From the NCBI GenBank assembly GCA_945957135.1, contig CAMFLK010000003.1, forward strand, positions 1 through 51,728: 51,728 nucleotides of DNA. Reading direction: 5' to 3'. The notes below the pieces were generated by a model, which saw only the letters and a program-made list of their open reading frames with translations, did not search any database and had not been told where the DNA came from. This document shows, in pieces, positions 8,121 through 16,561 of the stretch. Made by a program: the position numbers and the translations under genes. The DNA comes from an uncultured Rhodospirillales bacterium (GTDB lineage Bacteria; Pseudomonadota; Alphaproteobacteria; Acetobacterales; Acetobacteraceae). The number at the start of each line of letters is the position of its first letter. The stretch's first letter is position 1.

Positions 8121-8972
8121 ATGTACAAGACGATCCTGGTTCCCGCCACCGGCCTGCCGACCGACGCGCCGGTCCACGCCACTGCCCTGCTCGCCGCCCG
8201 CATGGCGGACGCGCATCTGCAGTTCCTGCACGTGCGCGTCAGCGTGATGGACATGCTGGTGGCGATGAGCACCAGCGCCGGCAGCGCCGCCGTGGTGCAG
8301 GAGGCGGTGGACGATCTGGAGAAGGAAGCCGGCGCGCAGGAAGACCGTGCCCGCGCGGCGGTGGACGCGTTTCGCGCCGCCAACGGCATCGCCGCCGCCG
8401 GGCCGGGCGTGTCGGCCGAATTCATCGTGGAAACCGGGCCGGCCGGCGAATGGCTCGCCGAGCATGGCCGCTTCGCGGATCTGATCGTGGCCGGCCGTCC
8501 CGGCGAGGGCGGCGAGCTCGCGCTGGAACAGCTGGAAGCGGCCTTGATGGACACCGGCCGCCCGCTGCTGATCGCCCCCGCCCACGCGCCGGCGGCGTTG
8601 GCCGAGACGGTGGCGATCGCCTGGAAGGACACGCCGGAAGCGGCCCGCGCCGTCTCAGACGCCCTTCCCTTCATCCGCCAGGCCAAGCGCGTGCTGATCC
8701 TGGCGGTGAGCGAGGGCGAGGAGGAACCGCACGAGAGCTGCAACCGGCTGAAGAAGGCGCTGTCCTGGCACAATACCAGCACCGAGCTGCGCCTGCTGAC
8801 CCGCGGCAGCGAGCCGGCGGTGGAAACGCTGCTGAGCGTCGCGCACGAGGAAGGCGCCGGGCTGCTGGTGATGGGCGGCTACAGCCACAGCCGGCTGCGC
8901 GAGATCGTGTTCGGCGGCTTCACCAAGCGCATCCTGCGCGAGGCGGAACTGCCGGTGCTGATGGCGCACTGA
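8121..8972 (+). CDS. Universal stress protein (tandem Usp domains)
   Basis: A 283-residue cytoplasmic protein with two Usp-like halves. The N-terminus MYKTILVPATGLPTDAP is the usual first strand and loop. The second half ends with an ATP-binding type signature, GLLVMGGYSHSRLREIVFGG, close to the G-x2-G-x9-G(S/T) pattern; the first half has a degenerate version (IVAGRPGEGGEL). The start at 8121 follows GAGAG with good spacing; an open frame reaching 8052 would run over the putative regulatory box. Family members help survival under starvation or low oxygen, and the FNR/FixK-like box upstream fits oxygen control. Confidence 0.9.
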   Translation: MYKTILVPATGLPTDAPVHATALLAARMADAHLQFLHVRVSVMDMLVAMSTSAGSAAVVQEAVDDLEKEAGAQEDRARAAVDAFRAANGIAAAGPGVSAEFIVETGPAGEWLAEHGRFADLIVAGRPGEGGELALEQLEAALMDTGRPLLIAPAHAPAALAETVAIAWKDTPEAARAVSDALPFIRQAKRVLILAVSEGEEEPHESCNRLKKALSWHNTSTELRLLTRGSEPAVETLLSVAHEEGAGLLVMGGYSHSRLREIVFGGFTKRILREAELPVLMAH

Positions 8973-8996
8973 TCTCCGCTTCGTCGCGCGGTGGGG

Positions 8997-10775
8997 TTAC
9001 CGCCCCACCGCGTAACCCTGCATCCCCCTGGGGTTGGCGCCGGCCAGCATCTGGCCGTCCGGCTCCAGCCGCGCGCCGGACAGGCGGCCCTCGGTCCAAT
9101 CGCCGCCCAGTTCGCTGCGATGGCCGCGCCGGCACAGCTCCGCGTTCACCGCGGGATCGTAGCGGCCCTCCAGCACCACCTTGCCGGGCCGCGCCACCCG
9201 CGGCCAGAAGCTGCTCGGCCAGTGCTCGCTGTGGAAGCTCGGCGCGTCGATCGCTTCCTGGATGCCCATGTTGTGGTGGACCATGCGCAAGAACATGATC
9301 GGCGACCACTGGTCCTGCTGCTCGCCGCCCGGCGTGCCGAAACTCATCCAGGCGCGGCCGTCGCGCAGGGCGAGGCTCGGCGACAGCGTGGTGCGCGGGC
9401 GCTTGCGCGGCGCCACCGAGTTGGGGTGGCCGGCATGGGTCCAGAACATCTGCCCGCGCGTGCCCAGCGGGAAGCCCAGCTCCGGCACCACCGGCGAGGA
9501 TTGCAGCCAGCCGCCGGAGGGCGTGGCGCTGACCATGTTGCCCCAGCGGTCGATCACATCGACATGGCAGGTGTCCCCGCCCGCGGCACCCAGCCGCGCC
9601 AGCGTCGGTTCGCCGGTACCGGCGGCCTCGCCGAGCAGGGCAATCCGCGCGCTGGCGTTGCGGTCCACCTCCGCCACGAAGCCGGGCACCGCACCGGGGC
9701 GCAGCTCCAGGCTCGCCTCGGCGCCGACCAGCGCACGGCGGGCATCGTTGTAGGCGGGCGAAAGAAGTTCACCGAGCGGCACGCGCACATGGTCGGGATC
9801 GCCGTAATAGGCCTCGCGATCGGCGAAGGCCAACTTCATTCCCTCGATCACCACATGGGCGAAATCCGCGCCCAGCGGGTCCATCGCGCCGATATCGATG
9901 TCGCGCAGCAGGGCCAGCAGTTGCAGGAAGGCCGGGCCCTGGCTCCAAGGTCCGCATTTCAGCACCGTGTGGCCGTGATAGTCGAGGCTGACGGGATCCT
10001 CCACCGGCGCTGCCCAGCGCGCCATGTCGTCCGCCGTCAGCAGGCCGCGATGGCGGCGGCCGGAGGCGTCGAGAACCTCGTTCTGCGCATAGAACGTGTC
10101 GATCGCCTCGGCGACGAAGCCGCGATACCAGGCGTTGCGCGCGGCATCGATCCGCGCCTCGCGGGTGCCGCCCACCGCCTCGCCGAGCAGACGCTGCCAG
10201 AACGCGGCCAGCGCCGGGCGGGCGAACAGCGCGCCGGGCAGCGGCACCTTGCCGTGCGGCAGCCAGACGGCGGCGGAGGTGGTCCATTCCTGCTCGAACA
10301 TCGGCCGCATCGTCTCGATGCCCGCGGGGATGCGCGGCACCAGATGCACGCCGCGCGTGGCGTAGCCCAGGGCGTATTCCAGCACGTCCGCCAGCTCCCA
10401 CGTGCCCCAGTCGCGCAGCATCACCGCCCAGGCATCGAATGCGCCGGGCACGGTGGCGGGCAGCAGGCCGGTGCCGGGCACCAGATCGAGGCTCAACTTG
10501 GCGAAGGCGTCGGGGGTGGCGGCGTCGGGGGAGACGCCCTGGCCACAGATCACGTGCTGGGTGCCCGCGCGGGCGTCGTGGATGATGATCGGCGCATCGC
10601 CGCCCGGCCCGTTCAGATGCGGCTCCGCCACCTGCAGGGTAAAGCCCGCGGCCACCGCGGCATCGAACGCGTTGCCGCCACGCTCCAGCACCGCCATGCC
10701 CACGCTGCTGGCGATCCAGTGCGTGGTGGCGACGACGCCGAACGTGCCGGCGATCTCGGGCCGCGTGGTGAACAT
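8997..10775 (-). CDS. Gamma-glutamyltransferase family protein
   Basis: A 592-residue Ntn-hydrolase of the gamma-glutamyltransferase family. The catalytic nucleophile Thr402 sits in GDTCHVDVIDRWGNMVSATPS, where the precursor would self-cleave into large and small subunits. Other family segments are GGNAFDAAVAAGFTLQVAEPHLNGPGGD (about 33-60, first 20 shown elsewhere as conserved) and LSPSLALRDGRAWMSFGTPG near 480. I see no signal peptide, unlike the periplasmic Ggt of enterics, so this may be a cytoplasmic amide hydrolase with a different substrate. The frame also has an ATG at 10790, but 10775 has GGGGGAAG just upstream. It is convergent with usp (24 bp gap) and divergent from phnN. Confidence 0.88.
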   Translation of the reverse strand: MFTTRPEIAGTFGVVATTHWIASSVGMAVLERGGNAFDAAVAAGFTLQVAEPHLNGPGGDAPIIIHDARAGTQHVICGQGVSPDAATPDAFAKLSLDLVPGTGLLPATVPGAFDAWAVMLRDWGTWELADVLEYALGYATRGVHLVPRIPAGIETMRPMFEQEWTTSAAVWLPHGKVPLPGALFARPALAAFWQRLLGEAVGGTREARIDAARNAWYRGFVAEAIDTFYAQNEVLDASGRRHRGLLTADDMARWAAPVEDPVSLDYHGHTVLKCGPWSQGPAFLQLLALLRDIDIGAMDPLGADFAHVVIEGMKLAFADREAYYGDPDHVRVPLGELLSPAYNDARRALVGAEASLELRPGAVPGFVAEVDRNASARIALLGEAAGTGEPTLARLGAAGGDTCHVDVIDRWGNMVSATPSGGWLQSSPVVPELGFPLGTRGQMFWTHAGHPNSVAPRKRPRTTLSPSLALRDGRAWMSFGTPGGEQQDQWSPIMFLRMVHHNMGIQEAIDAPSFHSEHWPSSFWPRVARPGKVVLEGRYDPAVNAELCRRGHRSELGGDWTEGRLSGARLEPDGQMLAGANPRGMQGYAVGR

Positions 10776-10844
10776 CGTCACTTCCCCCATTGCATCGCCG
10801 GGAATCTACGCCCATGCAGGCCGGGGTCAAATGCGGGGGCGGGC

Positions 10845-11390
10845 ATGCTGGTTCTGGTGGTCGGCCCGTCCGGCGCGGGCAAGGACACGCTGATCGACGG
10901 CGCCCGCCAGGCATTGGCCGGCGACGCGCGTTTCCGCTTCGTGCGCCGCGCCATCACGCGCCCCGAGAGCGCGGGCGGCGAGGACCACGAATTCGTCGCC
11001 CCCGAGGAATTCGCCCGCCGCCGCGCGGCCGGCGGGTATGCGCTGCACTGGCACGCGCACGGGCTCGATTACGGCATTCCCGTCGATATCGCCGAAGACC
11101 TTCGCGCCGGCAGGGTTGTGGTGGCGAACGTGTCGCGCGCCGTGGTCGCCGATGCCGCCATGCGCTTTCCGGTGCGCGTGCTGGCCATCACCGCGCCGGT
11201 TTCCGTTCGGGCCGGGCGCCTGGCCGCGCGTGGGCGGGAGGCGGTGGCCGACATCGCCGCCCGGCTGGCACGCGAGGACACGCTGCCCGAAGGGGCGGAC
11301 ATCGTGATGAACGACGCGACGCCGCAGGAAGGAATCGCCCGCGTGCTGGCGGTACTCAGCCGCGCAGCGGGAACCGCCGCGCCAGGGTGA
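10845..11390 (+). CDS. phnN: Ribose 1,5-bisphosphate phosphokinase PhnN
   Basis: A 181-residue guanylate-kinase-like enzyme that phosphorylates ribose 1,5-bisphosphate to PRPP, the last step linking C-P lyase chemistry to nucleotide metabolism. The P-loop GPSGAGKDT is at residues 7-15, followed by FVRRAITRP and the HWHAHGLDYGIP segment (about 66-77) typical of PhnN. It lies on the opposite strand to the phn operon, and its last 35 bases overlap the 3' end of the DUF1045 gene. The upstream open frame is antisense to the gamma-glutamyltransferase gene, so I start at the ATG just before the P-loop. Confidence 0.92.
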   Translation: MLVLVVGPSGAGKDTLIDGARQALAGDARFRFVRRAITRPESAGGEDHEFVAPEEFARRRAAGGYALHWHAHGLDYGIPVDIAEDLRAGRVVVANVSRAVVADAAMRFPVRVLAITAPVSVRAGRLAARGREAVADIAARLAREDTLPEGADIVMNDATPQEGIARVLAVLSRAAGTAAPG

Positions 11391-12027
11391 AGGCGCCCTC
11401 ACCGTCCTGCACGAACAGGCAGATGTCGCGCACGCGCCGCGGCACGGCGATGGCGGGAGCGAAATGCGCCTCGGCCTCGGGGCGATAGACCGCGTGCTCC
11501 GCCACATCCAACCGGCGCGTCAGCGTGAGGTGGAAGAACCAGGTGCCGAACACGTAGGGGTAGCCCCAGCGTTGCAGCATCGCCTCCTGCGCCGCCGGCA
11601 GGCCGTTGCGCCGGCGCCGCGCCAGTTCGGCCTCGCCGGGTGGGGCGCGGAATTCGTCAAGCCCGGCCACGCAGAGATCGGACAGCGCCTGGAGCGGCGG
11701 GCAGGGCACGGTCTCGCACAAGGCGAGGAAACCGTGCAGGTTGGTGACGGCGAGCGGCGGCAGATCGAACGGCGCGATGCCCGCCGCGAGCGTGGCGGCC
11801 GCTTCTTCCAGCCCGGCGGCGCTGCGTGCCTCCGCCAGCCGCATCGGCGGCTTCAGCGTGGCATGGAAGCCGTAGTGTCGCGCATCGGCGGTGATTTCGG
11901 CGATCTCCGGCAGGTCCGGCTGCGGCCGCGCCGCGCCGGTGGCGCCATCGCGGCCGAGCCAGATGGAGGCTGCCTCCCACAACGGATCGTCCGAAGCGGG
12001 CGCGTAGTAGATGGCGTAGCGGGTCAC
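11356..12027 (-). CDS. DUF1045 phosphonate-operon protein (2H phosphoesterase-like)
   Basis: A 223-residue protein of the DUF1045 family, found in C-P lyase operons of many alphaproteobacteria. The two histidine motifs HATLKPP (about 54-60) and HLTLTRR (about 169-175) are those of 2H phosphoesterases, which act on cyclic phosphates or 2',5' bonds. The C-P lyase product is 5-phosphoribosyl 1,2-cyclic phosphate, normally opened by PhnP; no phnP is in this window, so this protein is a candidate replacement. That role is inference. Its start overlaps the phnM stop by 4 bp, so the two are translationally coupled. Confidence 0.88.
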   Translation of the reverse strand: MTRYAIYYAPASDDPLWEAASIWLGRDGATGAARPQPDLPEIAEITADARHYGFHATLKPPMRLAEARSAAGLEEAAATLAAGIAPFDLPPLAVTNLHGFLALCETVPCPPLQALSDLCVAGLDEFRAPPGEAELARRRRNGLPAAQEAMLQRWGYPYVFGTWFFHLTLTRRLDVAEHAVYRPEAEAHFAPAIAVPRRVRDICLFVQDGEGAFTLARRFPLRG

Positions 12028-13154
12028 GCCACGCGCTTCCCGGCCCGCCAGGTTTCCAGGACCACGGGCATGCCGCCATGCACGCGCACCCGCACGAGAT
12101 CGGCGCGCAGGCCCGGCGACAACCGGCCGCGATCGGCCAGGCCGGCCATCGCCGCTGGCCGGTCCGTGACCAGCCCGATGGCTTGGGGAAGGGAAATCCC
12201 CGTCTGCTCGCCGCAGAGGAACGCGGCCTCCACCAGGCTTGCCGGCACGTAGTCGGAGGCGAAGGCGTCCACCGTGTCCTCGCGCACCAGCTCGGCCGCG
12301 GACACATTGCCGGAATGGCTGCCGCCGCGCACGATGTTGGGCGCGCCGGCGATGGTCTGCATGCCCCGCGCCCGCGCGGCGCGGGCGGCCTCCAGCGTGA
12401 CGGGGAATTCGCTGATGCGGATGCCCAGCGCGTGGTTGTCGGCCACTTCCTGCTCGGTGCGGTCGTCATGGCTGGCCAGCGCGATGCCGCGGCCCGCCAC
12501 GCGGCCGAGCAGGAAGTCGCGGTTGGGCGTGCGCATGCGGGCGCGCTGATCGAGCAGGCGGGTGATGCGCGCCTCCACCTTCGCGGGATCGTGGCCCTCC
12601 TCGCGACGGCGGGCCCGATAGGCGTCGAGGTCGGCGTATTGGCCCACGCCCGGCGTGTGGTCCATCAGGCTGACCATGCGCACCAGCGGGTGATCGGCCG
12701 CGGAATCCACCAGCTCCGCCATGTCCACCGCCGGAAGTTCGCAGCGCAGATGCAGGAAATGGTCGCTCTTGAGCAGATCGGTATGCGCCAGCGCGTCGAG
12801 ATCGACCAGCGCGTCGCGAAATGTCCGCACCCGCTGCTCGCTCGGCGCGAGATCGCCGAGGCACAGCGCATCGAGCACGGAGGTGACGCCGGCGGCGGCG
12901 CATTGCGCGTCATGCGCGATCATCGCCGAGCGCGAGGGCCAGCGCGCCCCGATGCGCGGCATCACCTGCCGTTCGAGATTGTCGGTGTGGACATCGACCA
13001 CGCCGGGCATCACGTAGTCCCCGTCGAGATCGATGCCCGATTCGACACGGCCCGGCTGGACCTCCGCGATCACGCCGCCACGCACCACCAGCGTGCCGGG
13101 CATCAGCGCATCCGGCAGGATCAGCGTGGCGTTGGTGAAGATCGTCTCGCTCAT
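12024..13154 (-). CDS. phnM: Ribose 1-methylphosphonate 5-triphosphate diphosphatase PhnM
   Basis: A 376-residue amidohydrolase-fold enzyme that removes pyrophosphate from alpha-D-ribose 1-(alkylphosphonate) 5-triphosphate, between the PhnGHL nucleosidase step and the PhnJ C-P lyase step. Metal-site marks: VVDVHTDNLERQVMPR near the N-terminus, the SLMDHTPGVGQY segment in the middle, ASHDDRTEQEV, and GAPNIVRGGSHSGN. The start overlaps the phnL stop by 4 bp. A paralogue lies at 18432-19595 in a second phn transcription unit. Confidence 0.94.
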   Translation of the reverse strand: MSETIFTNATLILPDALMPGTLVVRGGVIAEVQPGRVESGIDLDGDYVMPGVVDVHTDNLERQVMPRIGARWPSRSAMIAHDAQCAAAGVTSVLDALCLGDLAPSEQRVRTFRDALVDLDALAHTDLLKSDHFLHLRCELPAVDMAELVDSAADHPLVRMVSLMDHTPGVGQYADLDAYRARRREEGHDPAKVEARITRLLDQRARMRTPNRDFLLGRVAGRGIALASHDDRTEQEVADNHALGIRISEFPVTLEAARAARARGMQTIAGAPNIVRGGSHSGNVSAAELVREDTVDAFASDYVPASLVEAAFLCGEQTGISLPQAIGLVTDRPAAMAGLADRGRLSPGLRADLVRVRVHGGMPVVLETWRAGKRVA

Positions 13155-13846
13155 GCGGCGTCCTGAAGCGGGTTGACGTGCAGCAGCCGGTCGGCGACGG
13201 CGTCGCGCACGGCGGTATCGTGGAAGATGCCGACGATGGCAACGCCCCGCGCCTTGGCCGCACCGATCATCTCCACCACGATGTCGCGGTTGGCGCCATC
13301 CAGGCTGGCGGTGGGTTCGTCGAGCAGCAGAACGGGATGGTCGCCGATGAAGCCGCGCGCGAGATTCACGCGCTGCTGCTCGCCGCCGGAGAAGGTCGCG
13401 GGCGGCAGCGCGTGCAGGCGGGTGGGGATGTTCAGCCGGCGCAGCAGCGCCGCCGCGCGGGCGCGGGCTTCCTCGGGCGAGGCCTCGCGCACCGCCTCGG
13501 CCACGATGTCGAGCGCGGAAACCCGCGGCACCACGCGCAGGAACTGGCTGACATAACCCAGCGTGCGCGCCCGCACCGCCACCACCTCGCGCGGCGCGGC
13601 ACTGGCGATATCGACCATCGCGCCTTCGTGGCGGATGCGGATTTCCCCGCCATCCACGCGGTAATTTCCATACAGCGCGCGCAGCAGCGTCGATTTGCCG
13701 GCGCCCGACGGCCCAGCCAGCGCCACGCATTCGCCGGCGCGCACCTCAAGATCGACATCGCGCAGCACGTCCAGCCGCACCCCGCCGCGCAGATGCAGCG
13801 TGAAATGCTTGGCCAGGCCGCGCGCCTGGAGCATCACGGCGCTCAT
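13151..13846 (-). CDS. phnL: C-P lyase subunit PhnL (ABC-type ATPase)
   Basis: A 231-residue ATP-binding cassette protein of the PhnL family. With PhnG, PhnH and PhnI it converts ATP and phosphonate to the ribose 5-triphosphate phosphonate with loss of adenine. It is not a transporter subunit although it has the full ABC motif set: Walker A GPSGAGKST (about 45-53), signature FSGGEQQR and Walker B VLLLDEPTASLD (about 170-181). Both ends overlap neighbours by 4 bp (phnK upstream, phnM downstream), indicating tight translational coupling. Confidence 0.93.
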   Translation of the reverse strand: MSAVMLQARGLAKHFTLHLRGGVRLDVLRDVDLEVRAGECVALAGPSGAGKSTLLRALYGNYRVDGGEIRIRHEGAMVDIASAAPREVVAVRARTLGYVSQFLRVVPRVSALDIVAEAVREASPEEARARAAALLRRLNIPTRLHALPPATFSGGEQQRVNLARGFIGDHPVLLLDEPTASLDGANRDIVVEMIGAAKARGVAIVGIFHDTAVRDAVADRLLHVNPLQDAA

Positions 13847-14616
13847 GCCTGCAACACCGAGCTGACGAGAAGCTGCGTGTAGGGATGCTGCGGATCGTCC
13901 AGCACCTGGTCGGTCAGCCCCTGCTCCACCACGCGGCCGCGCTGCATCACCATCACCCGTTGCGCCAGCAGCCGTGCCACCGCGAGGTCGTGCGTCACCA
14001 GCACCACGGCGATGCCCAGCCGCGCCACCAGCGTGCGAATGAGGTCGAGCAGCCGCGCCTGGACGGAGACGTCGAGCCCGCCGGTCGGCTCGTCCATGAA
14101 CACCAGCCGCGGATGCGTCACCAGCGTGCGCGCGATCTGCAGGCGTTGCAGCATGCCGCCCGAGAAGGTACGCGGCATGTCGTCCATGCGCGACGGGTCG
14201 ATCTCCACCTGTTGCAGCCAGGCGCTCGCTTCCTCGCGGATGCGGCCGTAGTGTCGCGCGCCCTGCGCCATCAGCCGCTCACCCACATTGCCGCCGGCCG
14301 AGACGTTCATGCGCAGATTGTCGCGCGGGTTCTGATGCACGAAGCCCCAATCCGAACGGTGCAGCGCGCGCAAGGCGGGCGCGGGCATGGCGTGCACGTC
14401 CTGCAACCGGCCAGCCGGGTCGCGGTACCAGACCACCCCGGCATCGGCGGCGACGCGGCCGGACAGCACGTTGAGCAGCGTGGTCTTGCCCGACCCGGAT
14501 TCACCGACGATGGCGAGCACCTCGCCCGGCCATAGCTCGGCATCGACATCGGCCAGCGCGGTCACCGGACCGAAGGACAGCGACAGGCCGCGCGCGGAGA
14601 GCAGCGTCTCGTCCAT
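13843..14616 (-). CDS. phnK: C-P lyase subunit PhnK (ABC-type ATPase)
   Basis: A 257-residue ABC-type ATPase that binds the PhnGHIJ core complex and is needed for C-P bond cleavage in cells. Walker A GESGSGKTT (about 38-46), signature FSGGMLQRLQIA and Walker B LVFMDEPTGGLD are intact, and the C-terminal DDPQHPYTQLLVSSVL is typical of PhnK and the related oligopeptide-type ATPases. Position between phnJ (5-bp gap) and phnL (4-bp overlap) fixes the identity. The open frame extends upstream to 15507, but that part is antisense-frame overlap with phnJ. Confidence 0.93.
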   Translation of the reverse strand: MDETLLSARGLSLSFGPVTALADVDAELWPGEVLAIVGESGSGKTTLLNVLSGRVAADAGVVWYRDPAGRLQDVHAMPAPALRALHRSDWGFVHQNPRDNLRMNVSAGGNVGERLMAQGARHYGRIREEASAWLQQVEIDPSRMDDMPRTFSGGMLQRLQIARTLVTHPRLVFMDEPTGGLDVSVQARLLDLIRTLVARLGIAVVLVTHDLAVARLLAQRVMVMQRGRVVEQGLTDQVLDDPQHPYTQLLVSSVLQA

Positions 14617-14621
14617 CCCCT

Positions 14622-15482
14622 TCACTCCGCCGCCATCGCCTGTTCGCCGACATGGCCGGCGGCACGGCGGGTTTCGCAATGGTCGGTGTCCGAGCACACG
14701 AACAGCCGCCCACCGCGATCGTCCGTCACCACCTCGTCCAGATAGGAATCGGTGGCGCCGCACAGGCCGCAGGCATGCGGCGCGCGGGTGGCGCGGAACG
14801 GGTGGTCGTCGAAATCCAGGCTGCGCACCTCCGTGTAGGGCGGAATGGCGTAGATGCGCTTCTCGCGCCCCGCACCGAACAGTTGCAGCGCCGGCATCAT
14901 GTCGAGCTTGGGATTGTCGAAGGCGGGGATCGGGCTGGGTGACATCAGGTAGCGCCCGTTCACCATCACCGGATAGTCGTAGCTGATGGCGATATGGCCG
15001 TAGCGCGTGATGTCCTCGTAGAGTTTCACATGCATCGGCCCGTACTCCGCCAGCGCATGCATGCGCCGCGTCTCCGCGCGGGAGGGCTCCAGCTTGGACA
15101 GCGGCTCGGGCTGCGGCACCTGATAGACGATGATCTGGTCCTCGCGCAGCGCCTGCTCGGGAATGCGGTGGCGGGTCTGGATCACCGTCGCCTCCGCGGT
15201 ATGGGTGGTGGTGGCCACGCCGGCGGTACGGGCGAAGAAGCGGCGGATGGACACGGCGTTGGTGGTGTCGTCGGCACCCTGGTCGATCACCTTCAGCACG
15301 TCCTGCCGCCCCAGCACGGCGGCGGTCACCTGGATGCCGCCGGTGCCCCAGCCATAGGGCAGCGGCATCTCGCGCGAGCCGAACGGCACCTGGTGGCCGG
15401 GAATGGCAACGGCCTTGAGCAGGGCGCGGCGGATCATCCGCTTGGTCTGCTCGTCGAGATAGGCGAAGTTGTAGCCGATCAT
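14622..15482 (-). CDS. phnJ: C-P lyase PhnJ (radical SAM)
   Basis: A 286-residue catalytic subunit that breaks the carbon-phosphorus bond by radical S-adenosylmethionine chemistry, giving an alkane (methane from methylphosphonate) and 5-phosphoribosyl 1,2-cyclic phosphate. The C-terminal cysteines that hold the unusual iron-sulfur cluster and form the thiyl radical are visible: CGLCGATDSYLDE (about 240-252) and FVCSDTDHCETRR (about 262-274). The N-terminus MIGYNFAYLDEQTKRMIRRA is canonical. Its start overlaps the phnI stop by 4 bp. Confidence 0.96.
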   Translation of the reverse strand: MIGYNFAYLDEQTKRMIRRALLKAVAIPGHQVPFGSREMPLPYGWGTGGIQVTAAVLGRQDVLKVIDQGADDTTNAVSIRRFFARTAGVATTTHTAEATVIQTRHRIPEQALREDQIIVYQVPQPEPLSKLEPSRAETRRMHALAEYGPMHVKLYEDITRYGHIAISYDYPVMVNGRYLMSPSPIPAFDNPKLDMMPALQLFGAGREKRIYAIPPYTEVRSLDFDDHPFRATRAPHACGLCGATDSYLDEVVTDDRGGRLFVCSDTDHCETRRAAGHVGEQAMAAE

Positions 15483-16558
15483 GCCATTTCCTCCGCCCGG
15501 CCGGCATCGGCGCGCATGCGGCGGATGGTTTCCAGCTCGCTCTGGAAATCCACGTAGTGCGGCAGCTTCAGATGCTCGACGAAGCCGGTGCCTTCGATAT
15601 TGTCGCTGTGGTACAGCACGAACTCCACGTTCTGGGCCGGCGCCGTCGCTTCCTCGCCCAGCTCCTCCGCGCGCAGGCTGCGATCGACCAGCGCCATGGC
15701 CATCGCCTTGCGCTCGCTGTGGCCGAAGGCCAGGCCGTAGCCGCGGGTGAATTGCGGCGGCTTGGTCTTCGATCCCGCGAACTGGTTCACCATCTGGCAT
15801 TCGGTCAGCGTGATGTCGCCGATATCGATGGCGAAGCCCAGCTCCGGCGGCGTGATTTCCACCGCCACCTCGCCCATGCGGATTTCGCCGACGAAGGGAT
15901 GCGTGCCGCCCCAGCCGCGCTGGGTGGAATAGCCCATGGCGAGCAGGAACCCCTCATCGCCACGCGCCAGCGCCTGAAGCCGCAGGGCGCGGTTGGCGGG
16001 AAAGGCCAGCGGCTCACGGGTGAGGTCGCCAGGCTCGCCCTCATCCGCGCCATCACCCTCGATCAGCCCTTCATCATCCAGCAGGTCGCTGACCCGCGGC
16101 ATCGCGGCGATGCCGGATTCGGCCTGCGGGGCGGCGGGTGGCGCGGCGCCGGCGGCGAGCGCGAAATCGAGCAGCCGGTGCGTATAATCGTAGGTTGGGC
16201 CGAGGATCTGTCCGCCCGGCAGGTCCTTGAACACGGCGGAGACGCGCCGATGGATGTGCATCGCGCCGGTGTCCACCGGGGTGGAGTAGCCGAAGCGCGG
16301 CAGGGTGGTGCGATAGGCGCGCAGCAGGAAGGCCGCCTCGATCAGATCGCCCTGCGCCTGCTTGATGGCGAGTGCGGCGAGGTCGCGATCGTACAGCCCG
16401 CCCTCGCTCATCACGCGGTCCACCGCACGGCCGAGCTGTTCGCTGATCTGGTCGGTGGCGATCTCCGCCACCGCCTGGTCGCCGCGCCGCGTCTCGGCCA
16501 GCCAGGCATGGGCGTTGTCGATGGCGCGTTCGCCGCCCTTCACCGCGACATAGGCCAT
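15479..16558 (-). CDS. phnI: C-P lyase subunit PhnI (nucleosidase)
   Basis: A 359-residue subunit of the PhnGHIJ core. PhnI carries the nucleosidase activity that displaces adenine from ATP so that phosphonate can attach to C1 of ribose. The canonical N-terminus MAYVAVKGGERAIDNAHAWL, the RDLAALAIKQAQGD segment near 95-110 and the C-terminal EGTGFVEHLKLPHYVDFQSE region are all present. It is three bases downstream of phnH and overlaps phnJ by 4 bp. Confidence 0.95.
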   Translation of the reverse strand: MAYVAVKGGERAIDNAHAWLAETRRGDQAVAEIATDQISEQLGRAVDRVMSEGGLYDRDLAALAIKQAQGDLIEAAFLLRAYRTTLPRFGYSTPVDTGAMHIHRRVSAVFKDLPGGQILGPTYDYTHRLLDFALAAGAAPPAAPQAESGIAAMPRVSDLLDDEGLIEGDGADEGEPGDLTREPLAFPANRALRLQALARGDEGFLLAMGYSTQRGWGGTHPFVGEIRMGEVAVEITPPELGFAIDIGDITLTECQMVNQFAGSKTKPPQFTRGYGLAFGHSERKAMAMALVDRSLRAEELGEEATAPAQNVEFVLYHSDNIEGTGFVEHLKLPHYVDFQSELETIRRMRADAGRAEEMA

Positions 16559-16561
16559 GGC

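Noticed and set aside
8991-10844. Long frame leading into phnN on the plus strand
   Set aside because: Lies opposite the gamma-glutamyltransferase gene; similarity to PhnN begins only at 10845.
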